DNA of 64,000 nt, from assembly GCA_029747015.1 (NCBI GenBank), contig JAKOGI010000356.1:357001-421000 (forward strand), in the 5' to 3' direction. The position numbers and the translations under genes were made by a program. How positions within the stretch are numbered: the first letter of the stretch is position 1; each line of letters starts with the position of its first letter. The notes below the pieces were generated by a model. That model saw only the letters and a program-made list of their open reading frames with translations, searched no databases and had not been told where the DNA came from. This document shows positions 25,957 through 34,829 of this stretch, piece by piece. The DNA is from Carnegiea gigantea. Its lineage: Eukaryota; Streptophyta; Magnoliopsida; Caryophyllales; Cactaceae.

Positions 25957-28900
25957 AAATTTCTTTCTCTCATTTTATTTAATCTTTTGTCTAAAGTTAA
26001 TGATATTTTTCTGGTTAAGTGTAACCTAAGTTTCTTTAGTTTAATTAATAAACTCCACTTATATTTTTTTTTTGAAAAATAAGATACTCGTATTATATTC
26101 TATTTGGCATCACAAATTTTCTAAATATCCTTTGAAATTTTTGATCAAATTTTTTTTAAAAATTATGTAAAATTTGTGGAAAAGAAATAGAAAAATTGGT
26201 GATAAAAACAGAGAAAAAATAAAAGTCAAATGACACTAGTATTGTTAACTATTTGAATTATGCCTCGTATATACCACTTTTGATAAGGTGATGGTTCAAG
26301 ATACAGGTTTGAAAAAGTTTTTTTAAATTATTTTTTGTTATGTTCCTTCCTTAATTGGTAAAAATTCTTAGAACTAAAAACAGTAAAAGAGGAGAGAGAA
26401 AGAGAGTGAGAAATAAAGATATGAAAAAAGAAACGGAGGAAATGTTCAAAACTTATTTTTTGAAATTAAGCAGGGTGATGTGTTTCCTTACGAATAAATG
26501 TTTCCATGGTAAACATTTCTTTGAAATCCTATAAATAGAGGCAACACTTGCCTTATAAACAACCTAAAAAAAAAAAAAAAGAAACAAACACAACCAAGTG
26601 AGAAACACTTGAGAGGAAGTCACTAAGAATTGGTGAAGATGTTCCACCAAAATTAGGTGAGAGTTATCTTTTATATACCATCCAAGTGGGTGAAACATTG
26701 AGAATATACCCTCTAGATTGTCTATAGGAGATATATTTGTAATCCTGCTATAAATGGTGGAAGTATTTTTTGGAGTGATAGTCCTGTGGCTTTTACCTTC
26801 ATTTTAAAGGATTATCTATGTAAAAATTTGTGTGTCCCCATGTACAATATTTATTTATTTTTATTGCCTATCTTAATTGCACAAAGAGGGAAAATAATCG
26901 CTTCCACGTACATGTTATCAATAAGCCTTTTCTCAACAATGGTATCATAGTATAGGTTGAGCAACCATATTCTTGTGTAATCAAGATGGAGGGTTTTGTC
27001 ACTTACGATGGTGATATGATCAAACCTACAGTAGACAATTACTCATATTTGAAGACCATGATGTACGATCATCTAATTTATAAAGACCTTGCTAAGCCTA
27101 TTCTAAGCAAACATATGCCAGAAAGTAAAAATGAAAACGAGTGGAAGTTGTTAAATCGCAAAGCGGTTGTGACAATTCAATAGTACATAGACAGAAGTTT
27201 GTTTAAGCATGTGTTAAATTTTGACATGCAAACAAACTTTCGACACAACTTGAGTCCTTTACCCAAAAGAAGATGTCGCGTAACAAAGCGTTGCTCGTAA
27301 GACGATTGGTGAAGATTTAGTATAGTGACGGACAAATTATGATTGAGCACTTGAACAATTTCAAGGGGCTTATAAGTCAATTGGTGAAGATTGAGATGAA
27401 ATTTGACGATGAGTTGCAAGCACTACTGCTTCTCCATTTATTGCCCGAGAGTGGGGACACATTGGCATACATTGACTAACTCCACCCTAGTGGAAAAACT
27501 TACTATGGATACTGTAACAGATAGCTTCTCAATAGAAGAAGCAAGGAGAAAAGAAATAGGCATTTCAATGCAATCTGAAGCCAATTTCATTGACAACCAT
27601 AGTAGAAGTGAGAACTGCAAGAGAAATAAAGGACGTGATAAGTTCGATGGAGATCTCAATCTTGCCCTAAACTAGTCTGTTATTACTATGGGCAAGCTAG
27701 GTAACAAGAAATCTGATTGTTGATATTACCAGAGAGATCGAAGGAGGGAAAAGTTAAGCCAGATCAAATTGAGCACAAGACAGAAGATAAAAGGGTTACT
27801 GCCATAGTAGTAAAAAATCATAATGATGTGTTCCTCATTGGAGCAGAAAATTATCTTAATATAACACATGACAACTGTTCGTGGATTGTTGACTCAGGTG
27901 CTACCTTCCATGTTATTCCACATGAACATTTTTTCTCATATTGCCAAGGTGGTGATCTTGTTAAGGTAAAGATGGGAAATCAAGTTTCGAGCAAAATCAT
28001 TGGTATTGGTGACTTCACCTTAATAACCAACACAGGAGGCAAGCTCATGTTAAAAGATGTCAGGCATGTTCAAGACATGCGCTTCAATCTTATATTGGTT
28101 GAAAAACTTGATGATGCCAGTTTGGTTAATCACTTTGGTGGTAGAATATGGAAGCCCACGAAAGAAAGTCCAATCATTGCTAGAGAAAAGGAGAAGGTTT
28201 CTTGTACTTTATGCAAGGAAAATTGTGCAAGGGGAGGTTAATGTTTCCTGTGACAACTCAAATTTGAAGTTATAACTCAAATTTGAAGTAATGGCTCAAA
28301 AGATTGGGACACATGAGTGAAAAAGGGTTGCAGATTCTTGCTAGAAAAGACTTTCTTCCCAACATAAAAGACAAATCGTTTGAGCCTTGTATAGATTGTT
28401 TGGCTGGTAAACAAAATAGGGTAGCATTTTTATAAAAATGTCTGATCCACTAGAATAAAACACATTCTTGATTTGATACATAATGACGTATGCTCTATGA
28501 CTGAAAATTCATTTGGCGGAGCATTATACTTTGTTACTATCATTGATGACCACTCAAGAAAGTTTTGGGTCTCTTTCTTCAAAACAAAGGACCAGGTACT
28601 TGTAGTGTTCAAGGAATTTCACGCTAAGGTGGAATAGGAAACTAAACAAGAATTGAAGAGTGTTTGAGCAGAGAATGGTGGAGAATATCGTGGTCCCTTT
28701 AAATCATATTGCTAGACACATGGGATCAGGCTGGAGAAAATGCCATCGAAGACACCTCAGCTAAATGCTTAGTTGAGAGAATGAATCAAGCTATAGAAGA
28801 CAGAGTCTGTTGTATGCTTTCTCACGCTAAATTTCCTAAATCCTTTTGGGGGAGGCCATGAAGACTGTCGCTGACATAATCAACCTTTCACGATCAGTTC

Positions 28901-31900
28901 CTTGTTATGGCGCTATCCCGAATGAAATTTGGTCTAGAAAGAAGGTGTCGTACAACCATCTGAAAGTGTTTGGTTGCCGAGCATTCATCCATATCATTAA
29001 GGACGAGCGAGCCAAACTTGATTCAAAAACAAAGGAGTGTATTTATCTCGGAACACCAAAAGATGAATTTGGCTACCGACTTTGAGATTCTGTAAATAGA
29101 AGAGTTGCAAGAAGTTGAGATGTCGTGTTCTTTGAAGACCGAACCATGGAAGATTTGAAAAAGAAAAAGCCTAAACACAGAGTTGTTAGAGATTTTGATA
29201 CTAGTCTAGCTCCTATAGTTCATAATAATACAATGGAGGACACAACCAACGATAATAATGAGACTAGCACCAATGGCAATCTCGCTCGCAACGATGATTG
29301 AGAAGAATCTCATTATGAGTCAACCAGATCTGATGCTGAATCCATCGAGAAAAGATCTCAAGAAGAGCCTCAATTAAGGTGATCTACCAGAGAAAGAAGA
29401 ACATCCACCAGATATAACCAAACGAGTACGTAAATCTCACAGATGAGGGAGAGCCCCAGAGTTACGAAGAACCAATGGCTGATAGCTATAGGGAGAATGG
29501 GTGAAACCCATGCAAGTAGAAGTGAAATCCTTACATGAGAATCATACATAGGATCTAGTGGAATTACCTAAGGAAAGAAAGGCCTTGAGAAACAAGTGGG
29601 TATATAAACTCAAAAATAGGAAGAATACTACAGTACTAAGGTATAAAACTCGTCTGGTAGTGAAAGGTTTCAATCAAAAGAAAGGAATAGATTTTGAAGA
29701 GATATTCTCTCCTGTTGTGAAAATGTCATCAATTCGAGTTATTCTTGGTCTAACAGCTAGTTTAGATTTGGCAATAGAACAACTAGATGTCAAGACAACA
29801 TTTTTACATGGTGACCTAGAGGAGAAAATATATACGGAGCAACCTGAAGGTTTGAAGTTGTAGGCAAAGAAAATGTCATCAATCCGAGTTATTCTTGGTC
29901 TAACCGCTAGTCTAGATTTGGAAATAGAACAATTTGATGTCAAGACAACATTTTTACATGGTGACCTAGAGGATGGAATATATATGGAGTAACCTGAAGG
30001 GTTTGGAATTGTAGGTAAAGAAAATTTGATGTGTCGACTTCAGAAGAGCCTCTACAATCTTAAACAAGCTCCTAGGCGATGGTATAAGAAATTCGATTCT
30101 TCTACGGCTGAGCATGATTTCAAGAAGACAGTCACTGACCATTGTGTCTTATAAAGAAATATGTTGGTTGTGACTTCATCATATTGTTGGTTTATGTTAA
30201 TGATATGCTAATAATTGGGCATGATCCAACTTGCTGGGCATTTCAAGCTAAGTATGAAGCAAAATTCAACAAGTGAAAAAGATAAAGCAGAGATGAAGAA
30301 TGTTCCTTATTCATCCACTGTTGGCAGCCTAATGTATATTATGTTATGTACTAGGCCTGATATTACTTACGCCGCAGGTGTTGTAAGTTATTTCTTAACT
30401 AATCAAAGAAAAGAACATTGGACAACAGTGAAATGGATATTGAGATATCTCAGGGGCACAACCGAGAAATGTTTATACTTTGTTCAAGAAAAATCCATAT
30501 TTGTGGGTTACGCAGATGCTTACCTAGCTGATGATATTGATTCTCAGGAATCAACTACTGAGTATTTTGACTACTTTGTAGTGGAAGCAATGTCTTGGTA
30601 ATCTAAGCTCCAAAAGTGTGTCGCCTTGTCAACCACTAACACTGAATATATTACAGCTACTGAAGCATATAAGGAGGATATATGAGTGAGAAATTTTGTA
30701 CTCGAATTAGGCTATGAGCTAGACAAATATGTATTGTGATGTGATAGCCAAAGTGCTATACATTTGGCCAAGAACTCTACTTTCCACTCCTATTCAAAAG
30801 ATATTGTTGTTCACTATCGTTGGATTCGAGAAGTGTTAGAAAACAAGATCCTACTACTTGAGAAAGTCCACATTGATAAAAATTGGTCATGATAACCAAG
30901 CTGCTATCAACCAAGAAATTTGAAAACTGTTGCAAGGGTACAAGTGTGATGTACCTCAATTAAGTCAAGAATGGGGAGATTTGTTAGATTTCTTACTTAA
31001 TTTGTAGGAATTCTTAGAACAAAAAACAGTAAAAAAGGGGGGGGGGAGAGAAAGAGAAAGAGAAAGAGAAAGAGAGAGAAAAAAAGACATGAAAAAAAGA
31101 AACGAAGGAAACGTTCAAAACTTATTGTTAAAATTAAGCAGGATGATGCGTTTCCTTAGGAATAAAATTTTTCCATGGAGAACATTTATGTGAAATCCTA
31201 TAAATAGGGGCAACACTTGCCTTTACAAAAAACAACAAAAACAAAACAACAAATACAACTAAGTGAAAAACGCTTGAAAGGAAGCCACCGAGAATTGATG
31301 AGGATGTTCCACCAAAATTAGGTGAGAGTTATCTTTTATGTACCATCCGAGTGGGTGAGACATTAAGAGTATACTCTCTAAATTGTCTATACGAGATATA
31401 TTTGTAATCCTACACTATAAATGGTGGAAGTATTTTTTGAACTGATAGTCTCATAGCTTTTACCTTCATTTTAGAGGGTTTTCTACGTAAAAATTTGTGT
31501 TTTCCCTCATCAATAATATTTATTTATTTTTATTGTCTATCTTAATTGCACAAAGAGGAAAAAGAATCGCTTCCACATTATCAATAAGCCTTTTCGAACA
31601 TTTTTAAATCAATAAATTAACACACGCATAAAAATTAAAAGAATTGAATACTTGGTTTCTCTTATGAGACCTAGACCCGATCCTGGACCCGTTTACAGAC
31701 CCGTTTATTTTTCTATTTTATTTTTTTGGTAATTGATAGGGTATATATGGATATTAGACACCTTGTTTGATTTATGTGTAGTGACGTAATAGAGGATAGT
31801 AGACAATACTAATATTTTGTACGTATAATTTAGTATTTTGCTATTTATTATGGTAGACAAGTCAATTATATGATAAAATTTTATGTATACACTTTTGTTT

Positions 31901-32728
31901 TGTTGAGAAAACTAAGAAAATGAAAAAAAGCGACCCAAAGTGACGAGACCCGTTAAGGACCCGTTAGACCCTTTAGATCCAAAGGATTCGGGTCTTGATC
32001 CAAATTTTATAGACCCTACGAATTTTGGTCGGATCTGGATCCAGGACCAGAAAATGGATCTGGATCTAGATCTGGATCTTGACGGATCCGATCCAGACCC
32101 GATCCATTGCCATCCCTACACTAAACAGCCCAAGAGAGCTATAGAATTTTTTGGAAGGGGGTTAAGAGATGAGATTTCACTCACACTTGGGATGCAGCAA
32201 TCCTGGCAAAACATGAAGCGCAGTCAGACCATTAGGACCTCCGGCACACAAGGGTCCTTCGCAGTTGAGTATGTTCATGACGACGTTGTCAAAGCCCTTT
32301 TGCACAGCAAGAAACAAAGGGCTGTTGTCTTGATCGTCCACAAGGTCCTGAATTAATTTGGCCCTGGACCCTGAAGTTAGCATCTCTGCGGTCGAGCAGT
32401 CATCTTTTGCTATGGCCAGAAGCGCAGGCGTCCTGTTGTGGAGCTCTCCGGCCCGTTCTCGGTGGCGCAACAGCTGACTTACGACCTCCTCCGGTAATTT
32501 CTCCATCGCTGTTTCTACGAAATCTCCTTGGCCGTGCCAAACAGCGAGGTGCAAGATATTACCCGCGTAAGGCTCTTTACTGTTGTTGGTGGGTGTGAAC
32601 CGAGACAGCCAATAGTCCTGGGGTTTGGACCAACCAATGGCATTTTCTAGGAACTTGGTTTTGCCATTGCAAGCTGCATCTTTCAGGTTTGGGTCCATCG
32701 GTTTCCAACTTCCATGGTCGCCGTCCAT
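13389..32728 (-). CDS. Ankyrin-repeat PGG-domain membrane protein, ACD6/ITN1-like (copy A), 7 exons
   Basis: Proteins of this family are plasma- or endomembrane proteins with cytosolic ankyrin repeats and a C-terminal four-helix PGG domain; known members (ACD6, ITN1) act in defence, cell death and salt stress. Exons on the minus strand: 32728-32185, 17810-17169, 16948-16199, 16080-15430, 14944-14508, 14252-13710, 13439-13389. All borders are GT/AG; introns 1-4 are phase 1 and introns 5-6 phase 0. The joined frame is open for 1205 codons plus stop. Ankyrin units fill residues 1-1008; the PGG domain is about 1009-1189. The first in-frame ATG (MDGDHGSWKPMD) is used as start; the frame is open upstream but has no earlier ATG. 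Intron 1 is 14.4 kb and full of retrotransposons. Exons 3-4 repeat the plan of exons 1-2. A two-gene model is less likely, because exon 2 ends in a donor and no second PGG domain exists. Confidence 0.82.
13710..14252 (-). CDS. Ankyrin gene A, exon 6 (PGG domain, four membrane helices)
   Basis: It encodes the PGG domain. Helix 1 is VLLVVATLLATITFQAGF followed by the diagnostic TLPGG; helix 2 is AFLVFLLADAYALCCSMLVL; helix 3 is near YGSLATFVSGVFIV; helix 4 is near IIIIVMSSLIGLVAMEGG. If the donor TTG/GTAAGC at 13710/13709 were not used, translation would end three codons later (VSS, stop at 13698). Confidence 0.88.
14508..14944 (-). CDS. Ankyrin gene A, exon 5 (last ankyrin repeats)
   Basis: It encodes EADAETIIRALKEKFPSY, KGETPLEKASKAGKLQLVEL, RDTPLHHIRGGTYAQYKRLL, ETPLHKSVRSKDLPLTNALL and GKTAMDLLAEEAKHDYDW. 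Phase 1 acceptor (CTACAG/AAGC) and phase 0 donor (TGG/GTATGT). The ankyrin units here lead directly into the PGG exon. Confidence 0.85.
15430..16080 (-). CDS. Ankyrin gene A, exon 4 (ankyrin repeats)
   Basis: It encodes TNVDDIYQKLLRLPNL, KGFTVLHNWAEMGCK, a low-complexity Ser/Thr run (TSTSTSTFSEH), RDTPLLLAIHCKLEDLAL, NPLKLAVSNGCQRVVVEI and GSTILDAASAPNFP. The acceptor is preceded by an unbroken C-run of about 13 bases at 16083-16095. Donor CCGG/GTAAAC, phase 1. Confidence 0.83.
16199..16948 (-). CDS. Ankyrin gene A, exon 3 (chimeric: exon 5-like head, exon 1-like body)
   Basis: It opens with ETFIKEVKEKLP, which resembles the start of exon 5 (AETIIRALKEKFP). It then becomes exon 1-like from SWKPMDAELKKAAWSGDVDF through YAGNILHLAI, NPLHLAVLMKRHPIV, GRTPALLAIQEGD and NSPLFLAVQNGLPNVV. 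The intron sequence after its donor (GTGAGTCAAATCTCATCC) also resembles that after exon 1 (GTGAGTGAAATCTCATC). Confidence 0.85.
17169..17810 (-). CDS. Ankyrin gene A, exon 2 (ankyrin repeats)
   Basis: The acceptor is TTTCAG/CTGCTTCTCG. It encodes SASRWYWKRWHEVSEKLFER, then ankyrin units at NGLTILHKWVE, RNNVLHHMATSAS, GDTPLALAIRNKRDKLAV and QNPFIFAVCNQCDELAKEIL, ending in LRFALRFP before donor CCAG/GTCAAT. It is homologous to exon 4 and to 47122-47775 in copy B. Confidence 0.85.
17811..18131. repeat. Tandem duplication, 160-bp unit, next to the exon 2 acceptor of ankyrin gene A
   Basis: AAAACAAAAAAATTT followed by GGCATAAGATTTAAAATATG occurs at 17824 and again 160 bp later at 17984, with the flanking order kept (GAGAGTGTATAC, TAATGCACA.ACAGCT, CCATCAACAAAAC). 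Copy B has only one shortened version. It makes a spurious open extension of exon 2 into the intron. Confidence 0.8.
18132..19121. other. Ankyrin gene A intron 1, proximal part, no genes
   Basis: AT-rich intron sequence, collinear with 47900-48610 in copy B up to about 19011, where the copies part company. It contains poly-T runs near 18600 and 18727. No coding frame is supported. Confidence 0.6.
19122..19503. mobile_element. MITE with about 40-bp terminal inverted repeats
   Basis: The left end (ATGATAAGTATCTTGCTAGA then AGACACTTTTTAAGTGTCTT) and the reverse complement of the right end (ATGATATGTGTCTTGTAGCA then AGACACTTTTTTAGTGTCTT) match over about 40 bases. The inner parts are themselves near-palindromes (AGACACTT...AAGTGTCT). 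The 380-bp interior is AT-rich with no coding frame. The superfamily is not certain because the target duplication is unclear. It is absent from copy B. Confidence 0.8.
19725..19939 (+). repeat. 5' LTR of copia element 1, with an internal duplication
   Basis: The core TTTTTCAT.TA.ATGCAGACC-CAGGAGGCTCCCAGTGG occurs twice, at about 19758-19808 and 19873-19920, but only once in the 3' LTR remnant (25433-25480). The start is not fixed; the end is set by the adjoining primer binding site. Confidence 0.65.
20127..24732 (+). pseudogene. gag-pol of copia element 1 (broken)
   Basis: Readable blocks include gag (YQIWERLNQQFLTASMARCL, LHEIKVIADSLAAINNPLSD), protease region LWYLNFAASSHMTPS (the catalytic DSG is altered to NFA), VLHVPKLLYNLLSVRQLCKD, integrase (YYICFIDDCTRYT, FQSDRGREFNNDPLK) and reverse transcriptase start (NTWKLVPYRPDM, KARLVVRGFDQQGGLDY). 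Several frameshifts and stops separate these blocks (for example TAG inside the W-VYMIKY motif near 24376). It cannot make a working polyprotein. Confidence 0.85.
20876..21834 (-). mobile_element. Tandem TRIM retrotransposon (LTR-internal-LTR-internal-LTR)
   Basis: Three related LTRs lie at 20876-21059 (TGTTGGGGAG...CCCAACA), 21302-21515 and 21620-21834, sharing AATTGGCAATA.G.GGAGTA and a TATA-like stretch. Between them are two short non-coding internal regions. Read on the minus strand, each has a primer site beside its 5' LTR (TGGTATCAAAGC at 21300-21289; TGGTATCAGAG at 21618-21608) and a purine tract beside its 3' LTR (GAGAGGGAGA at about 21061-21070; GTGAGAGGGC at about 21516-21526). The flanking target duplication is CTTAC (20871-20875) / CTTAT (21835-21839). 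Removing the array restores the copia gag frame (LELKRLL...TTIEKDATQS). Confidence 0.85.
24723..25430 (-). mobile_element. Antisense copia fragment: LTR, primer site and gag start
   Basis: On the minus strand an LTR-like stretch with a TATATAAAAAGG box near 25275 is followed by TGGTATCAGAGCCATGAGC at 25180-25162 (primer site running into the gag ATG). A copia gag N-terminal domain follows: VLNGKNYDIWQQAIRTALRS, LGCIKGTLKDTD, then in another frame NSMICPWIINVIDPKLHSSV and VVMWENLRKRH. The fragment stops abruptly at the broken reverse transcriptase of element 1, so it inserted into, or recombined with, that element's 3' part. Confidence 0.75.
25508..26337. other. Ankyrin gene A intron 1, between copia elements
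   Basis: AT-rich sequence with a clean (TTA)n microsatellite at about 25901-25954. From about 26207 on it is collinear with copy B (48595 on); before that it is A-specific. No genes are seen. Confidence 0.6.
25901..25954. repeat. (TTA)n microsatellite
   Basis: About 18 uninterrupted TTA/ATT triplets, preceded by imperfect triplets from about 25856. It lies in the A-specific part of ankyrin intron 1. Confidence 0.9.
26338..26939 (+). repeat. 5' LTR of copia element 2, copy A
   Basis: It starts near TGTTCCTTCCTTAATTGG and ends TTTTCTCAACA before the primer site. It contains the leader-like CCTATAAATAGAGGCAACAC near 26529, a TATA box and start region found again in all four LTRs of this family in the window. 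Confidence 0.85.
26986..30960 (+). pseudogene. gag-pol of copia element 2, copy A (broken)
   Basis: Gag starts at MEGFVTYDGDMIKPT. Protease: NCSWIVDSGATFHVIP (the DSG catalytic motif is intact). Preintegrase: LMLKDVRHVQDMRFNLI. Integrase: ALYFVTIIDDHSRKFWVSFF, then IWSRKKVSYNHLKVFGCRAF. Reverse transcriptase: RNKWVYKLKNRKN, RLVVKGFNQKKGIDFEEIFS and a tandem 150-bp repeat over VILGLTASLDLAIEQLDVKT. RNase H: GSLMYIMLCTRPDITYAAGV, DSQSAIHLAKNS. Many stops and frameshifts interrupt it, for example TAG after TIQ at 27181 and after the RT repeat at 29862. Confidence 0.88.
29721..30020 (+). repeat. Tandem 150-bp repeat in the reverse transcriptase, two units
   Basis: AAATGTCATCAAT starts units at 29721 and 29871. 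Each unit encodes SSIRVILGLTASLDL, the LDVKTTFLHGDL block of copia reverse transcriptase and a PEG end. Copy B has three units at the same place. Duplicating this core segment would disrupt the enzyme even without the stops. Confidence 0.85.
30982..31600 (+). repeat. 3' LTR of copia element 2, copy A
   Basis: It runs from TGTTAGATTTCTTACTTAAT to TTTTCGAACA and includes CCTATAAATAGGGGCAACAC. It has a long AGAGAAA-type purine tract at 31036-31085. It lacks the small MITE present in the copy B 3' LTR. Confidence 0.88.
31665..32152. mobile_element. hAT-like non-autonomous insertion (copy A only)
   Basis: Copy B runs straight across this position (about 55790), so about 480 bp is extra in A. The right end GATCCATTGCCATCCCTA reads in reverse as TAGGGATGGCAATGGATC, a common hAT terminus. 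The interior near that end is full of GGATC/GACCCG words. The left terminus is unclear and no target duplication was identified. Confidence 0.55.
32185..32728 (-). CDS. Ankyrin gene A, exon 1 (ankyrin repeats)
   Basis: Residues 1-181: SWKPMDPNLKDAACNG, then ankyrin units around YAGNILHLAVWHGQGDFVE, RTPALLAIAKDD, NSPLFLAVQKGFDNVV and GLTALHVLPGLL. The donor AAGT/GTGAGTG leaves phase 1, matching the exon 2 acceptor. Its closest relatives in the window are the body of exon 3 and exon 1 of copy B (55823-56366). Confidence 0.85.
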
Positions 32729-33035
32729 TCTAGTTCGTCGTCGTCGTGGTTGTGGTTGTGGTTCCGGTTCTGGTTTGGATTCTGTCACAAGTGTGTATTT
32801 CAGGACTAGTAATGGAGCTGGGTTTGTTGCGGCATTCCCATTTCGCCATACTGAGATTTAAGTTGTGGCAGGCGTTGACTTGAGAATTGAGATTCCTCAA
32901 GACATCAGCATTAATTACGTTTGCTCCCAACTTGTTTTATTTATAGCACTTCAAGAGGTTGACTTGAGATTCCTCAAGTCATAAGCATTAATTACATTTG
33001 ATTCTGCCTCTGTTTTATTTGTAGCATTTCAATTT
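32729..33035 (-). promoter_or_regulatory. Promoter of ankyrin gene A, with a duplicated W-box palindrome and TATA segment
   Basis: Two tandem units of about 80 bp (about 32873-32955 and 32956-33031) each hold TTGACTTGAG, a CTCAAG arm, CATTAATTAC and a TATA-like stretch (minus strand CTATAAATAAAAC at 32948-32936 in the gene-proximal unit; CTACAAATAAAAC in the distal one). In the distal unit the arms TGACTTGAG and CTCAAGTCA (32960-32981) form a perfect inverted repeat with a 4-base spacer. TTGAC is the core of the WRKY-bound W-box. Role in regulation is inferred. Confidence 0.5.
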
Positions 33036-33376
33036 GCAGATCGGTCTCCCCTACCTAAAGTCTATCTCATATATTTAAAAGTACAAACTCTTACAATTAA
33101 CATCAGCGCTATATATTAAAAATTATCTTATGACGAATATACGTTGGAAAAATATATATACATGGCAAGTGAAAATACACACTCCTAGGTGTATGATATA
33201 CATTATCTCTAAAACAGGAATGCAAATATGCAACTGCATTCCCTTTGGTAGTTTCGCTATTTTAATAAGAATGACGGAGGAAGAAAGATACCCGGAATTC
33301 TCAGTCTTTGTTACCAATCTACCATTGGATCTCGATCAATGTGGACTAAAAAGGGATTTTTCATAGAGGAGGGACA

Positions 33377-33745
33377 GTCACTATTAGAAAATTGATTTCT
33401 AACAACAAAAAATTGGTTGTCATAAACTTTTTTTCATCATTAAAACTTTTAACAACAAAAAAAGAGCTGGTCATCGTTCATCGTTATTGGTCCCATCATT
33501 AATGACTTCAACAACTTGAAAAATTTTGTCGTCATTACCAATAACGACGATACATATTCTTATCGCTATTGCTGAGTTAACAACAAGGACTTATTTAGCA
33601 ATGACGACCAAGTTATTGGTCGTAACTTATATACTAACTTCTCTTGATGTTGAACTTAGATCAGTCACGACGAATTGACTCCATCGTTATTATTTAAAGT
33701 TTGATTGTTACGACGAGCATGATCATCGTTAAAATTTACAATTAT
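33377..33745 (+). mobile_element. Possible CACTA-type element end
   Basis: CACTATTAGAAAATTG resembles the CACTA(C)..AGAAA terminus of plant En/Spm elements. It is followed by about 350 bp of short repeated words (AACAACAAAA, TCGTTATTG, ACGACGA) like subterminal repeats. No matching inverted right end was found, so this is a fragment at best. Confidence 0.35.
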
Positions 33746-34585
33746 GGTAATGCTATCTACTAAATATACGAAGAAATAATACTAGTCATATGATAAATAT
33801 CCATTCAGATATATTATCAAAATTGAATGAATATATAAAATAATTGAAAGAACAGTAAAGTTAAAACAAGGCAAACATAATTTTATAGCTCTCTCTGAAT
33901 TGAATCTAATAATGTATGTTACAATATAACTTAAACAAAGATTAGCCGTTGGGATTGACAACAGATCCCCCGAATTAAAGTTGAAAACGACAAAACCCCA
34001 CCACATACACATGCATCAGATTCACGAGTTCAGTGGATGATGCATACGGAGTATATGGCAAGAGTAAAAGTTGTTTTCTTATTAGCAAATTACGACATGT
34101 AATTTTATTTTTAAATTAAAATAAAATAAATACAGTTATTTAAAATTCTTTCATTGTTTTTTTTAAAAATAAAATCCATTCTTTGCTATATTTTTCATTT
34201 ATCATTGATATATGTTTTCTAGCAAAATACTTTTTAAAATTAACATGTTCTATAATTTAAAATATGAAGTTTTGAATAGTTAGGATTAATTGTAGATTGT
34301 AAAACTTTCGCATTTGTAAGCTATGCTGACGGATACAAAATGAAATTATAATCGTATCAATCCTATTTGCAGAGAGTGACACATTATATGCATATTTATA
34401 AAATTGTGGAAAAAATAGGTAAAAGCATAATTTTGCATAAGTGATAAATAAACACCAACTCTATGTGGAAGCCATGTGACTGGTTATCTTCTTTAATTGA
34501 ATTAAATTTCAATAAATAAACACCAACGCTATGTGAAAAGATGAACCTACATAGGAACTTACATGCATAAAAATATTAAATGTTG

Positions 34586-34586
<1 letters not shown>

Positions 34587-34653
<67 letters not shown>
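34587..34653. repeat. (AT)n microsatellite
   Basis: About 66 bp of AT dinucleotides with one TT interruption near 34623. A very short imperfect hairpin is possible. Confidence 0.9.
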
Positions 34654-34655
<2 letters not shown>

Positions 34656-34829
34656 CAGCCTGAAGTCCTCTCAAAATCAACCACTTGTAACATTGATATC
34701 GTACAATAGACCAAATTGATTGAAGTCAATGGGAAGGATCGACAACTGGGAACATACATCATTGTAGATGACCCTCCTTTTATCATTTGTCAACTTTGTA
34801 AGTCAATGACGACGGAGTACTAAGGGGTT

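Larger units (their letters stand above)
26338..31600 (+). mobile_element. Ty1-copia element 2, copy A (dead)
   Basis: The 5' LTR is 26338-26939, ending CAACA and followed by primer site TGGTATCATAG (26941 on). The 3' LTR is 30982-31600, preceded by the purine tract GGGGAGA and starting TGTTAGATTTC. The T-rich target (TTTTT) after the 3' LTR at 31601 matches that flanking the same element in copy B. Gag, protease, integrase, reverse transcriptase and RNase H are in copia order. It sits in intron 1 of the ankyrin gene, on the opposite strand to it. Confidence 0.9.
33036..34829. other. Spacer between duplicated blocks, no genes
   Basis: AT-rich. Up to about 33210 it is still collinear with copy B (to 56775). 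Then comes a CACTA-like end and an AT microsatellite. Short open frames show no family resemblance. Confidence 0.55.

Noticed and set aside
32729..32788. Longer N-terminus of ankyrin protein A starting with TESKPEPEPQ
   Set aside because: The apparent start codon is GTG and the frame has no ATG upstream before a stop. The first ATG in frame is MDGDHGSW, which aligns with copy B.
32730..32930. 66-codon frame with an ATG (MAKWECRNKPSS) just upstream of ankyrin exon 1
   Set aside because: It is in a different frame from exon 1, is not kept in copy B and matches no family; probably leader sequence.
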